Below, piece by piece: positions 6,444 through 6,693 of a DNA stretch of 6,693 nt (positions within the stretch are counted from its first letter, which is position 1; the number at the start of each line of letters is the position of its first letter). The notes under the pieces are model-generated. The model made no database searches, was not told the DNA's origin, and worked only from the letters and a program-made list of their open reading frames with translations. Both the position numbers and the translations under genes were made by a program. The DNA lies in the NCBI GenBank assembly GCA_964529445.1, contig CAZGWJ010000119.1, positions 1-6,693 of the forward strand, written 5' to 3'. Origin of the DNA: CAZGWJ01 sp964529445 (GTDB lineage Bacteria > Oederibacteriota > Muellerivitia > Muellerivitales > Muellerivitaceae).

Positions 6444-6466
6444 AAAGGCGCCTTGTGGGCGCCTTT
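6444..6466 (-). terminator. Factor-independent terminator, first of two
   Basis: AAAGGCGCC (6444-6452) pairs perfectly with GGCGCCTTT (6458-6466) around a 5-base loop. On the minus strand it is followed by TTTTGTATTTGGG, a moderate U-tract. It lies about 140 bases after the stop of the right-hand gene and is probably its main terminator, with the hairpin at 6271-6298 as backup. Confidence 0.7.
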
Positions 6467-6526
6467 GGGACGGTGCTTGTGCTTCGGGATTGACGCCCTC
6501 ATCAGGTCGTTATCAGGATGATCAAA

Positions 6527-6603
6527 CTTCGTGTCTTCGCCCGCCGCCGCCCCGCCTCAGCGGCGAGGTCTCGCCAAAGGCGGATGCCTTCGTGGTGGAT
6601 CCG
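6527..6603 (-). repeat. Shortened inverted copy of the 130-bp intergenic element
   Basis: Read on the minus strand, this stretch starts with CGGATCCACCACGAAGGCA, continues through TCCGCCTTTGGCGAGACCTC and ends with GGCGGGCGAAGACACGAAG. It matches the core of the tandem element at 5931-6190 in opposite orientation. It lacks one 8-base CACGAAGA unit, and after the palindrome (6561-6576) it has a different GC-rich filler. It begins within two bases of the stop codon of the right-hand gene. Confidence 0.8.
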
Positions 6604-6604
6604 G

Positions 6605-6693
6605 TCAGTGCAGTACGAGGATTTTCGCGATGCGCGTCGTGTGCGGCATCATGGCCTGGATCACGTAGACCCCCGCCGCCACCGTCTCCCCGT
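6605..6693 (-). CDS. C-terminal end of a probable secreted protein with FlgD/Por-like terminal motif, partial
   Basis: Only the last 28 codons before the TGA at 6605-6607 are inside the window. They read GETVAAGVYVIQAM...TTRIAKILVLH. The pattern 'V-A-A-G-V-Y-(V/F)-I/V' followed about 12 residues later by a hydrophobic 'R-I-A-K-I-L-V-L' end is typical of FlgD-like Ig domains and Por/T9SS-like C-terminal domains that close many exported proteins of FCB-type bacteria. The body of the protein, and so its function, lies beyond the right edge. The stop codon is followed at once by the inverted intergenic repeat and then by two terminators. Confidence 0.72.
   Translation of the reverse strand, partial: GETVAAGVYVIQAMMPHTTRIAKILVLH

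Larger units (their letters stand above)
5717..6604. other. Non-coding interval of 888 bases between two minus-strand genes
   Basis: No frame here shows a believable protein. ORFs that cross it follow the repeat DNA and change frame between repeat copies. From right to left the interval holds an inverted repeat copy (6527-6603), a terminator (6444-6466), a long hairpin (6363-6406), heptamers (6321-6355), a second terminator (6271-6298), a stretch resembling common dispersed CACAGATGGA...GACACGGATAAA intergenic sequence (about 6203-6234), a tandem 130-bp repeat (5931-6190), a promoter with palindrome, and a structured leader. Confidence 0.75.

Overview
The window looks like chromosomal DNA from a GC-rich, Gram-negative-type, probably environmental and uncultured bacterium. 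Three things point that way: a secreted enzyme with a huge Thr-Pro-X tail, a right-edge protein ending in a FlgD/Por-like C-terminal motif (VAAGVYVIQ...RIAKILVLH), and a metallo-beta-lactamase/cyclic-nucleotide-binding fusion. Such 'TPTFTPT' tails and C-terminal motifs are common in FCB-group, Elusimicrobia-like and related candidate lineages. I cannot place the organism more precisely, and no phage, plasmid or insertion-sequence gene is visible.

All three protein-coding genes lie on the minus strand, so transcription runs from right to left. (1) 6605-6693: the last 28 codons of a probably secreted protein whose body lies beyond the right edge. (2) 5717-6604: 888 bases of non-coding DNA. It holds two terminator-like hairpins for the right-hand gene, an imperfect long hairpin, a run of degenerate heptamers, a 130-bp unit repeated in tandem, a shortened inverted copy of that unit directly after the stop codon of the right-hand gene, and the promoter and leader of the next gene. 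(3) 3464-5716: a 750-residue protein with an uncharacterised N-terminal region, a metallo-beta-lactamase-fold domain with an intact HxHxDH motif, and two C-terminal cyclic-nucleotide-binding domains. (4) 3316-3463: a partly AT-rich 148-base gap that probably holds the next promoter. (5) 1-3315: the first 1105 codons of a secreted glycoside hydrolase family 8 enzyme (endoglucanase type), running off the left edge.

The GH8 gene reads signal peptide, catalytic domain, short Pro/Thr linker, a 135-residue beta-rich module, and then at least 557 residues in which nearly every second residue is Thr. On the DNA level that tail is a mosaic of repeats whose spacings (120, 126, 180 and 444 bp) are all multiples of six, so the Thr-X register is kept. 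The tail also leaves the opposite strand open in several frames, which produces long spurious plus-strand ORFs.

Nothing shows that the genes form one pathway. The two edge genes encode exported proteins, while the central gene encodes a cytoplasmic-looking putative cyclic-nucleotide-responsive hydrolase. The least explained parts are the intergenic repeat family, the chain of overlapping hairpins in the leader of the central gene, and the loss of the key phosphate-binding Arg in only the first of its two nucleotide-binding domains.
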